Below are positions 32,366 through 44,300 of a stretch of DNA of 64,000 nucleotides, piece by piece. The DNA is from Edaphochlamys debaryana (taxonomy: Eukaryota; Chlorophyta; Chlorophyceae; Chlamydomonadales). How positions within the stretch are numbered: the stretch's first letter is position 1; the number at the start of each line of letters is the position of its first letter. Both the position numbers and the translations under genes were made by a program. The notes under the pieces are model-generated. The model had not been told where the DNA came from. It saw nothing but the letters and a program-made list of their open reading frames with translations, and made no database searches. The stretch covers positions 62,001-126,000 of the forward strand of contig JAEHOE010000002.1 of NCBI GenBank assembly GCA_016858145.1. Direction: 5' to 3'.

Positions 32366-35300
32366 CTGATCAAGCCATGCGCGACAGGAGGGGCTGGTGA
32401 GTTGCGTGCGAGGTGCGCCAACTACTAGCGAGACGGGCACTACTCAACACCACGCCACTACCAACGGCCTGTCACGCAGGCGTCAACGCAACCCCAAGTG
32501 CGTGGGTTGCCGAGCCCAACCCCAACCCCAACCCCAACCCCAGCCCCGTCGCCCCCGGGCTCACCAGGGTGCAGTTGGCCGCGTCGCCGCCCAGGAGGTC
32601 CCGCAGGAGCCCCTGCGTGGCGCCCGCCGCCGCCAGCTCCGCCCCAAGCAGCACCGTCAGGGACGCCCGCTGGCGCCTCATCAGCCGCCCCAGCTGCTCC
32701 CGAGCCGTCGCGTCAGCCAGGGCGCTGCGGAGGACGAGGTCGGACAGGAACAGGCTGCCCACACGGCCCGGCCCCAGGCCCTGGCCTTGAGGCACGGGCT
32801 TGAGCTCGGGGAAGGCGCTTGCGGCAAAGGCCTCAGTTGAAGCGCCCAGCAGGGCCCGGCGCCGCGTTCCGGTTGGCCCGACTGCTGAGGCTGGTGTGGT
32901 GGCGAGCATGCAGAGCCCGCGGCAGTCCTTGAGGGCAGTGAGGGTCACAGGGGCAGGAGGGGCGGGAGCGCTGGGGAGAGGAGGCGCTGGCAAGGAGGGG
33001 TGGACGGGGGTGGGAGAGGGTGGGGCAGTGGGCGGGGGTGGGGAGGATGGCGGCGGCGGGAGGTGGGGAGGTGGTGGGGGCGGAGAGGCGGCTGACGGGA
33101 GGGGGTTTACTGGAGGAGGCGGAGGTGGAGGTGGAGGTGGGGCAACGCGAGGAGTATGGGGCCCGGGGCTTGAGGGCCCGGGCCTGGACGGTGCAGGGCT
33201 GCTGGGCGGGTCCGGGCTTGGCGGCTCCGGGCTCGGAGAAGCAGTCCTGGGAAGCCGAGGGCTGGGCGGGAGGGGACTTGGGGGCTGGGAAGTGGGAGAT
33301 GTGGGTCCAGACGGCATCGCGCTGGTTGGGAATGGGCTCGGAAGAGTAGGGCTTGGAGGCGTGGGGCTGGGTGGGGTTGGGCTTGGCAGCGAAGGTCCCG
33401 GGGGCTGTGTGCTTGGCGGCAGCGGACGAGGCGGCTGAGGGCTGGGCGGCTCGGGGCTGGAAGGGGCGGGGCTCGGCGGCTCGGGGCTTAGTGGCTCCGG
33501 GGTGGGTGGCTGTGGGCTGAGAGGCTCGGGGCATGGCGGCAGCAGGCCAGGTGGCTTGGGGCTTGGGGGCCCGGAGCTCGGAGGGGTGGGGCTCGGTGGC
33601 TTGGGGCTCAGCGGCCGGGGGCTCGGGCTCGGGGGCACGGGGCTGGGAGGCTCGGGGCTAGGAGGCAGTCGGCTCGGCGGCTCGGGGCTTGGGAGATCAG
33701 GGCTCGCAGGGGCAGGGCTCAGTAGCTGGGGGCTCGGTGGCTCTGGGCTCGGTAGCTGGGGGCTCGGTGGCTCGGGGCTCGGTGGCTCGGGGCTCGGTGG
33801 CTCGGGGCTCGGTGGCTCGGGGCTTGGCGGCTCGGGGCTGGGAGGGGTTCGGCTGGGAGGTACAGGGCTTGGCGGCAGTGGGCTTCGCGGCTCGGGGCTC
33901 GGCGGCTCGGGGCTTGGGGGCTCGTGGCTTGGAGGGGCAGGGCTCGGTGGCTTGGGGCTCGGCGGCTCGGGGCTCGGGCTCGGGGGCACGGGGCTGGGAG
34001 GCTCGGGGCTGGGCGACAGAGGGGTCGCAGGTTCAGGGCTGGGAGGCTTGGGGCTGGGCGGCAGTCGGCTGGGCAGCTCGGGGCTTGGGGGATCAGGGCT
34101 CGGAGATTCGGGGCTGGGCGACAGGGGGCTCGGCGGCTCGGGGCTGGGTGGCAGCGGACTGCGCGGCTCGGGGCTGCGAGGGTTAGGGGTGGGCGACGAG
34201 GGGCTGGGCGGATCAGGGCTGGGAGGTGCAGGGCTGGGGGATGCAGGGCTGGGCGGATCAGGGCTGGGACGTGCAGGGCTGGGCGGATCAGGGCTGGGAG
34301 GTGCAGGGCTGGGTGGTAGCGGACTGGGCGGCTCGGGGCTGGGTGGAGCAGGGCTGGGTGGAGCAGGGCTGGGCGGTTCGGGGCTGGGAGGTGCAGGGCT
34401 GGGCGGATCAGGGCTGGGACGTGCAGGACTGGGCGGATCAGGGCTGGGAGGTGCAGGGCTGGGTGGTAGCGCACTGGGCGGCTCGGGGCTCGGCGGAGCA
34501 GGGCTGGGTGGAGCAGGGCTGGGCGGAGCAGGGCTGGGTGGAGCAGGGCTCGGTAGAGCAAGGCTGGGTGGTAGCGGGCTCGGAGGCTCGGGACTGGGAG
34601 GCTCGGGGCTGGGCGGAGAGGGGCACGGCCCGTCCGCCGGCCCCAACACAAATCCCAGAGCCTTGGCTTCCTGCAGGCACGCCATGCAGACAAGCGGGAG
34701 GGTGAGGGGTGAGCCTGACCTCTGCGTGGCAGACCTGAAGCACGGAAGGTAGACCAGACGTGTGCAAAGCCTCACCGAGTCGGTATAGGTGGCGAGCGAA
34801 TCGCCACCAGTCGTCTTGGTGACCGAAACCCACCAGGCCTCCACATTGCTTGCGGAGGCGGGGGCAGACGGGTAGGCGGGCAGGGGGCCCCCCGAGCTGT
34901 GTCGGACCGTTCCACCAGCAAGTGCTGTCATCAGGGAGCCGAATGGTGCGGGGGCTGCGAAGGCATCAAGGTAAAGGGTGCCCTGTCCGTTAAAAGAGCA
35001 CAGGCCGGTTGAATCCGTGAGCACAAGTGATGACGGTCCCGCGTTGCTTCACAAGTTCCCGCGGCGGGTGCGCCCCTCACCGTAGTTTAGGTCCCCGGCT
35101 CCCGCCGCTGCGCTGACGTAGACCACCAGGGAGCCGAGGCCGCTCAGTGCCAGGCTGTAGGTGTGGGGGCAGGAGCGCAGAGCATTGTTTGAGCGAGGAT
35201 TTGAGGGCGCAGGAGGCTGGGCGCGCAGGAGGCCTACTGTCAGCCCCCAGGTCCAAAGCCTACACCCCTCGTGTCCAAAAGGTCGCAGGGATTGCAATAA

Positions 35301-38300
35301 CAACCATGCCCCATCCAGATCTCACCCGTATGCGGCCCCCGGGTCGAGAACCAGGCTGCTGCCGCTTGGGGGTCGGAAGGTGATGGTGGCGGGGGTGGGG
35401 GTGACGGGCTGGTCCGCCACCAGGGGAAACACTGCGCCGGAGGGAAACACGATCTGAGGGGGGATGGGCGGGGACAGGTAGATAGGGGTTGGTGAGCAAG
35501 GTAAAAACAACGCATTCGTGGCCCGGCCGGTCCCCAAGCCTCCGCCGCTCAAACCTTGCGGCCCCTGCAACCGTTCCCTCCCTCACGCCTGCGAACCAGC
35601 CAGCATCCCTGACCCGCCGCCTTCGGACTGCCGCCCGACCCCCGTCGAGCCCCCGCTCAAGCTTGCACGAGACCGCCGCCCTTTGCACTGCCGATCGACC
35701 CCCCGCTTGAGGCCCCGGCTCTGGAAAACCCTCAGTCCAGCCCCTTCCTCCCCCTCTCACGCAGGCGATGAGGTCAGCGGCGAGGAGCTGCGCCCGCAGG
35801 CTGCGGCTGTGGCGGTGCCGGGTGGGGTCGGGGGCTGGCACCGCTTGGGCCTCGAGGGACACGTAGCCCACGTGCACAGGGCCCGCCTCGTCGTCGGTGC
35901 TAAACTCCCACAGGTACACAAATTCTGCGAAGGGACAGGAGAGAATGGCAAAGGGCATTACAACAGCATTCTTGACGGCTTCCAGCACCTCATGTCCGAG
36001 CCTTGAATGGAGACCTACTGCTACACTCCTGCGACTTGGGATGCTCTAGCCCCGGTCACTGGAAAGTGTCCTTACCTGGTAATATCTCATGGGAGCTGGT
36101 CAGTCCAACAGGGTGTGTGTCGATGAGGGGACCTGTGGGGCAGGGCGAGGACAACCGAGGCAAGCCTTTTTATGTACAGAGCCAGCTGCTGTGGGCGGCA
36201 CATGGGAGCAGTGAAGCCAAGCGTCTGGGCAGCTCACCAGGTTGGCGCACTAAGCTAAGCCTGGATGGAAGGCAGCTCACCGCCTCCGCTGCACATGGGT
36301 GGGGCGCCGGGAGGGGCTGGGTTGGGCGGCAGGGGACGAGGGGGCGCAGGGCTGGGTGGGGTCGGGCTGGGGGGCAGCGGGCTGGGTGGCTCGGGGCTGG
36401 GAGGGGTAGGGCTGGGCGGCTCGGGGCTCGCAGGAGTTGGGCTGAGGGGCGGCGGGCTGGGTGGCTCGGGGCTGGGAGGGGTAGGGCTGGGCGGCTCGGG
36501 GCTCGCAGGAGTTGGGCTGAGGGGCAGCGGCGGGCTGGCTGTCGCTGGGCTGGGCGGGATGGGGCTGGGGGGCAGTGGGCTGGGGGGCGCTGGGCTGGGC
36601 GGGATGGGGCTGGGGGGCAGCGAGCTGGGTGGCGCTGGGCTGGGCGGGATGGGGCTGGGGGGCAGTGGGCTGGGGGGCGCTGGGCTGGGCGGGATGGGGC
36701 TGGGGGGCAGCGGGCTGGGTGGCGAAGGATTTGGTGGCGACGGGCTGGGCATACAAGGCACGTCGGGCGGCCCCATGACGAACCCAAGCGCATGTGCATT
36801 CTGGCGGCAGGCAGCGATACAGCAGCAGGGGAAGGGGGCGGGAGGGCCCACCACCAGGGCACGGCGGGATCGGATCAGTACATACGTACAGGAGCAGACA
36901 CCATACTTTCCTCCTCAAAGCACTGTGCGGTCTCAGCCAATAGCCCGATCACATCAGTCTTATCATGCTCTCCACCCCTTCTCCAGCCTGCTTTCCTTGT
37001 CTCACCTGGAGAATGGAGGAAGCCAGCGCGTCACCGCCGGTTGTCTTGGTGACCGAAACCCACCACGCCTCCACGTCAACGGTCGTGGCGGGCGCGCTGG
37101 GGTAGGCCGGGAAGATGCCCCCATCGCTGTAGCGTACCGTTTTGCCGGCCAGCGCAGTAAGCACCAGGCCAGGCGGCGTGCCGGGGGCTGCGCGGCGTGG
37201 GCGGGGCAACCGCAGGTCATGACCGAGGCACAGGCAGCACCGAGGCACGAGCACACGCGAACCCGTTACGAGCTAAACTCGAGCTTCGTTGCGAGCGAAG
37301 CTAGCTTTGTCAGCTTGCACAACAGTCGCTACTCACCGTAGCTCACGTCGCCGGACTGCTGCGCGGCGCTGACATAGATGTAGGAGTTGACAGCGCTTAA
37401 CGCGATGCTGTGTAAGAGGACAAGAAGCAGGAGCGAGCGGGCTTTGAACGGCTTTTTGCTCGGATTAGGCCGAGATCGGCCGATCCCGACCCCGACTGCG
37501 CACGCAGAGCTCAAGGCCATCCATCCTGGTCGGGCTCACCCGTACACGGCCCCGGGGCCGATCACCAGGCTGCTGCCGCTGGGGGGCCAGAAAGTGATGG
37601 CGGTGGGGGTTGGGGTGACACGCCGGTCCGCGACCAGAGGAAACACGGCGCCGGAGGGAAACACGATCTGAGTGGGGACAAGGGGGAATGGGCCGGGAGC
37701 TCGGGGGCCAGGGCGGGAGGGTTACCCCACGCTGCGAGGGTGACAGCGTCCGACGCTGTCGCCCTGGTACTCTGCCAGCCCCTTGCTTTTCCCCCCTCCT
37801 CCCTGCCCTCACGCTTGCGACCAGGTCTCCGTCGGACAGCACGGTGGCCAGTCGGCGGTGGCGGTGGTTGAGCGGTGGGGGGGGTCCCACGTACGCCGTC
37901 AGAGACAGATAGCCCACGGTGACAGGGCCAACCCCGCCGTTGACTCTAAAGCCCAGCTCAATAATAGCGCTGTCTGTGGCGGAGGCAAACAGGGATTGTA
38001 AGGGAGCCAGGCCTGTTTATTAGGGTGTCCCCCGCCCCGACATGCGGGTCCCTCAAATATGGTCCTCTACCTGCGTCGACTAGATGTGGCGCGCCTAAAC
38101 CCGTACTGAGGCTGTCAATGAGGGGGCCTGCATGCCGTACGGCCAGGGAAGCGGTGAATTGCTCGGGACGCAAGTCAAACACAGTGTGGCGTTAGGGGGT
38201 TGGCGCACTAAGCTAAGCCTGGATGGAAGGCAGCTCACCGCCTCCGCTGCACATGGGTGGGGCGCCGGGAGGGGCCGGGTTGGGCGGCAGGGGACGAGGG

Positions 38301-41300
38301 GGCGCAGGGCTGGGTGGGGTCGGGCTGGGGGGCAGCGGGCTGGGTGGCTCGGGGCTGGGAGGGGTAGGGCTGGGCGGCTCGGGGCTCGCAGGAGTTGGGC
38401 TGAGGGGCGGCGGGCTGGGTGGCTCGGGGCTGGGAGGGGTAGGGCTGGGCGGTGGCGGGCTTGGAGGCTCAGGGCTGGGCGGCCAGCAGGGGCTGGGCTG
38501 GGCGGGGCTGGGTGGAGACGGGCTGGGCACGCAAGGCACGTCTGCCGGCCCCAACTCGAAGCCCAGCGCGTAGGTAATCTAGAGGAGAGTTAAGGCACAC
38601 GGGTGAGCGAGGGGTGAGCGAGGCTAAGCCACGAGTGGAAGACCGCCCGCCCAGATCACGCAGTGTACGACATCCTCCAATTATGCAGCCCCTCACCGTG
38701 TCGGTGTAGGTTGCGAGCGCATCTCCTCCTGTCGTCTTGGTGACCGAAACCCACCAGGCCTCCACATCGCTTGAGGCGGAAGGGGCCGTGGGGTACGCAG
38801 GGAAAGCGCCCCCCGAACTGGTCCGCTCGGTGACACCCGAGAGCGCGGTCAGGAGGGAGCTGTAGGGGGCGGGAGCTGCGGGGGCGGGACACGAAGCGGG
38901 CGAGCTTTAGGAGGATCTCGGAGCCTGGAGTGTGCAGGTTTACTACAAGAGTACTGCCGAAGAACAAGCGTACAACCGTGTGTAGAGCTGCCCCCCGCTG
39001 CACTCGCCGTTGTTCAAATTCCCGGCAGTCTCGGCGGCACTGACTCGGACGTACAAGTCGCTGAGGCTGCTCAGCGCACTCAGAGCGACGCTGCAGCGGT
39101 CAAGGCAAGCGGCGGTCAAAGAGAATGCGGGGTCAATAGCTCACGTTGCCTGCGGTGGCGAGGACGATGGCCTGCCTCCCTCTCTGCGCGCCGCGCAGAC
39201 TCCCGTACACGGATCTTCAAGGGACAACACCCTCACCACACAATCTTACCCGTACTCGGCCCCGGGGTCGAGTACCAAGTTGCTGCCGCTGGGGGGTCGG
39301 AAGGTGATGGTGGCCGGGTCTGCCGTCACGGGCTGGTCCGCCACCAGGGGGAACACGGCGCCGGTGGGAAACACAATCTGGGGGAGGCAGGCGGGAGGAT
39401 GCGGGCGGGTGGTGTGAAAGCTAACCGCGTTCTACGCCGGGTCGTGGACGCTCAGCGGGTAGGAGCATCGCGCTCCACCCGCCCTGAGCCCCAGCCCTGG
39501 TGCGCACGCCCCCGTACGTCCCCCGGGGCCCTTCCTCACGCAGGCAACCATCTCGGTATCGGGGAGCGGCGCCAACAGGCTGCGGCGCCTGTTGTCCACG
39601 GGGATGACCTCCCGGTAGGTCCTCAGGGAGAGGAAGCCCACTTGGAGGGGGCTGATCCCGCCATTGGTGCTGAAGCGCCACACGTAGACGCGGCCTGCAG
39701 TGTTGAGGACATGGAAGGGATGAGGGGCCCGGGTACTTCGTGTTGTCCGTGCCCGCCACGCAGCGAGGGTGCATCACGGCCCCTGCCAATACTACCAATA
39801 CCGAACCCACCCGTCCTGAATGTGTGAATCGTAGGCCATCCCTCGGGAAGAGTATTAATCAAAGCGGCTGCATGATGAACGAGGGGCGTGGGGCGTGAGC
39901 AAGGGTCCATCCTCCCAAGAAGCCGTCAAGCCAGGGATGGAGCTTATAGAGGGGTGGACGCTCGCATGGCTCAAGCGACATGGCATTGGGCAGCTCACCG
40001 CCTCCGCTGCACAAGGGTGGCGCGCCGGGAGGGGCCGGCGGGCTGGGGGGCTCAGGACTGGGAGGCTGGGGGCTGGGAGGGGCCGGGCTGGGGGGCAGCG
40101 GTTCGGGTGGCTCGGGGCTGGGAGGGGTAGGGGTGGGCGGCGAGGGGCTGGGCGGCGACGGGCTGGGCGGCGAGGGGCTGGGCGGGGCGGGGCTAGGTGG
40201 AGACGGGCTGGGCACACAGGGCACGTCTGCAGGCCCCATCACGAAACCCAGTGCGTTGGCACCCTGGATGAGGGCAGTGCGGACATGTTAGCACAGCGGA
40301 TATGCTGTTGACGGGCGAGGTATCGATGTAGGGTGAGACCCAGCGGGCGCTGGCATGTTTGCAGCAAAGCACCGGTTCCTCCCGTGAGCCACTACTCACT
40401 GAATTATAGGCCAAATCAAGCGCGTCACCGCCTGTCGTCTTGGTGACGGCGGTCCACCAGGCCTCCACATCGCTTGAGGCGGAAGGGGCCGTGGGGTAGG
40501 CAGGGAAAGCGCCCCCCGAACTGGTCCGCGCTGTTACGCCCGAGAGTGCAGTCAGGAGGGAGCCGTATGGGACGGGAGCTGCGCGGTTGGGCGGTTGGAA
40601 AGACCCGTATGAGCGGAGATGAAGCAGTCAGCTTCGTACGACAGTGCTGCATGCTGCAGTACAACCTTGAATAAAGCCATGTGCACTGCTATCTAGCTGC
40701 CGCTGCTCCGGGGGCTGGCTCCCCGTGCGCTGCTCTCACCGTTGTTCACGTTCCCCGGCGTGTCGGCGGCACTGACGCGGACGGACAGGAAGCTGATGCT
40801 GCTCAGCATGCTCAGCGCGATGCTGCAGCGGTGTATGAACAGGTGGGCATGTGGCGGCAAAACGGGCGGGAACTTGGGTTAGGAGGCAGGGTTAGGGCAT
40901 GCTGCTGACGTTGCCGCGTGCTTGCCAAGTCCATTCCGCCATAAGACAGCCGCCCAGGTCCCATCCTTCCGTGGGCCTTCTGCGGACATAATCCATGCAT
41001 CCACCCTGTCCTAGCTCTCACCCGTACACGGCCCCCGGGTCGAGTACCAGGTTGCTGCAGCTGGGGGGTCGGAAGGTGATGGTGGCGGGAGTGGGGGTGA
41101 CGCGCTGGTCCGCCACCAGGGGAAACACAGCGCCAGAGGGAAACACAATCTGGGGAGGGCGGCAGTAGTAGCATCAGTTGACTGAATGTGCAGAGCCCTA
41201 CGGGTCGGGTGCCGTGAACAGGCCTCTTGTGATCCCGACCGCCGCCTCCCTGCTAGACCCCGCCGACTCCTCCTTGCCCACAACAACCGTCAGGTCCCTC

Positions 41301-44300
41301 AGCAGCACGCACGCAAGCAACCAGGTCGACGTTGGGAAGCGGCGCCAGGAGGCGGCGGCGGCGGCGGTTGGGGGCTTCCTCGTATGCGCGCAGGGCCAGG
41401 TAGCCCACGCGCATGGGGCTGGCCCCGCTGCCCACGTTCAGGTCCCACACGTTGACGCGGCCTAAGTGCGTGATGGGCGGCGGTTCATGGGGGGGGAAGC
41501 GGAACGAAAGCTTCACGCAGCGCGCGGTGGCATCCGTACCCATGGGCGCAATGGGCGCTCCCCCCTAGGAGGAAGCGGGCTGTTTTCTTCCCATCCAGTT
41601 CCTCCGTTCCTCTCAGCCAGTCGATGGTGAGCGGTGTACGCCAGCCAAGCTAGGTCCGACCTATGTGTAGAGTCTACACAAACGCCCACGCCCTTCTCAC
41701 CCGGGACAATTTGATGCGAGGTCGTCCATCCTCCCGTGGGTAGGGAGTCGACGTAACGATCTGCGCGCAAGGGTGCGCGGCAAAGCGTCAGCATGAGTCC
41801 CTTCGAATGCAAGTAGGCGCGTATGTGACCCGGGCTCGGAAGGCCAAAGCGCGTCGGGGCAGGCGCTACATGCACCTGGCTCGGGGCTGGGCGGAGAGGG
41901 GCTCGGCGGACGCGGGTTGGGGGGCGAGGGGCTCGTGGGCGGCGCAGGGCTGGGGGGCGAAGGGCTTGTGGGCGGTGCAGGGCTGGGGGGTGAGGGGCTC
42001 GTGGGCGGCGCAGGGCTGGGGGGCGAGGGGCTTGTGGGCGGCGCAGGGCTGGGGGGCGAGGGGCTCGTGGGCGGCGCAGGGCTGGGGGGCGAGGGGCTGG
42101 GGGGCGGCGCAGGGCTGGGGGGCGAGGGGCTCGTGGGTGGTGCAGGGCTGGGGGGTGAGGGGCTCGTGGGCGGCGCAGGGCTGGGGGGCGAGGGGCTCGT
42201 GGGCGGCGCAGGGCTGGGGGGCGAGGGGCTTGTGGGCGGCGCAGGGCTGGGGGGCGAGGGGCTCGTGGGCGGCGCAGGGCTGGGGGGTGAGGGGCTCGTG
42301 GGCGGCGCAGGGCTGGGGGGCGAGGGGCTCGTGGGCGGTGCAGGGCTGGGGGGCGAAGGGCTTGTGGGCGGCGCAGGGCTGGGGGGCGAGGGGCTCGTGG
42401 GTGGCGCAGGGCTGGGGGGCGAGGGGCTCGGGCTGATGACCACCTTGGACGCTAGCACCTTGAAACACACATAGGTACCCTACAGGGGCGGGGATATGGG
42501 GCATGGGGCACGGAGGGTGGGGTCCAGTATTGGTCAACGGCATGGCGAAAGCACGTCACAGGCAGGCGAGGAATGAATGCGGCAACAGCTCTCCGCAGCT
42601 CGATTTGCTCGGCATACGTCATCCTTTCGCCAGCCCCACGCATAGGATACGGACCCAGCGGCCAAATCCTCGGCTGTACCAATCCTGGAGACTACAGACA
42701 CCTCCGCGGCACATGAATGAGAAATGACTGGCGCCGGCTAAGTCCAGAGGATTGATTGGGGTTGTAGGCATGCATGGACACACAATGTGCGGGGGGACCG
42801 CAGTCTACCCGGGCCGAAGTCTACCCATGGGGAAGGTCTGGTCGGGGATTGATCCGCTCAGCCCTTTCTTCCGGGATGAACAGTCACAACTGGTCTAACT
42901 GGTCTTGTGCCTTCGACAGCTGTGCGCAAACACCCTATTGCCCGACACCCGATCGGCCCGACCGCAATGATGGTAGAGGCCACTACTCCTGTGGCCGCAA
43001 CGTCTCTATCGTAGCCGTGCTGGCTCACCGGTGCCGTTAGGCGGTTTACAGCCGCTGCCGGTGCCGTCAAAAGCCCCGCCCACCAGCTGGCCACGCTGCT
43101 ATCAGTGGCGGGCAGATTGATTGGGAAGGCGGGGTAATCACCAGACGTTGACGCCGCCACTGTACCCGGCTCCGGGACCAAGGAGCTGTTGTACGGGTAG
43201 GAAGCTGGTAGCCGGGCGGCGGGGGCAAGAGGGGTCGTGCGCACAGGCTTTGACTAGTGATGGTCAGGCGCTCCTGGTCTTCATGGTTGCCTTTACGTGA
43301 CAGCAAAGAGAGTCCGGCCCGTCATCCAATCAAAGCTCAGGGGGCTGGAGGGAGCTAGTGCGGCTGGTTGTCCCTCGGCGGTCGTTATCCGCTCAGTCTA
43401 CTCAGTTTGTCCCAACCTCCCCTGGACCCAGACGGCCTCGACCCACGTACCGTTGTTAACCACAGTGTTGCGGTAGTACAAGTTGATGCCCTCAAGGCAT
43501 CCAACAGCCAGGCTGGGGTCACACACACACAGCGAGGAGCACGTGTTAGTGTGGCTTGCGGCCGACCTCGCTCAGCAGCAGTAGGGTGGGGCTCACACCG
43601 AGCCCGTGCGAGACACAGCGAATCCGCTTGCCCTACTTGCCTTGCCCTTCCCCACTTACTAATACGCGCAGTTTGGCTGCAAGGTGAGGGCCCTGGAGGG
43701 TGTAAAGACCACTTCCAACATGGTGCTGTCAATGCGCCGGTCGGGCACGAGCGGTATCAGGTTCCGGAGGGTGGAGTAGTTTGGGAAGCCCCAGGTGTAG
43801 TTGACCCCGACGCCCCCAACCTCATATACCTGAGGACAGAGGGCACACAGCACGACGGGAGTGGACGAGTAAAAAACGAGCCACGGGAATGGAGTGAGCG
43901 ACGGGCAGGCGACGGAGAGACTTGCAACTGCAGGACCTAACGGCAAGTAAGTCTACGTAGACATGTTACCCTCATGCGTAGCCCGCCCCGCCCGGCCCCC
44001 GCCACCACGCACCGCCCAGGCCAGGGTGCAGTGTGCCCACGCACCGATGCAGGACGACCCAGCCGCTTAAAGTGCCCAGAAGGCCAAAACACCCCGGCCG
44101 GCGTCCGGTTGATTGCCGCCTCAGGACCCCATGCCCCTGCTAATCTATCCCCCTAACCCGGCCCCCTTACCTACCGCTGCAAAAGCATCCGTCGTGGTTG
44201 CAGAAGTGCTCCCCATTGTGACCGAGAATGAGACCACAGACAACAGGTCGGTGCCGTTGTACGTGAAGGAGCCCATGAGCTTGTATACTGTCGCAGGGCG

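Noticed and set aside
33502..34752. 416-codon plus-strand frame of Gly-Leu-Gly-Gly-Ser repeats
   Set aside because: It is the reverse complement of the Ser-Pro-Pro linker of cassette 6, which has consistent splice sites and flanking domains on the minus strand; the same holds for the Gly-rich frames at 36265-37341, 38223-38573 and 41917-42474.
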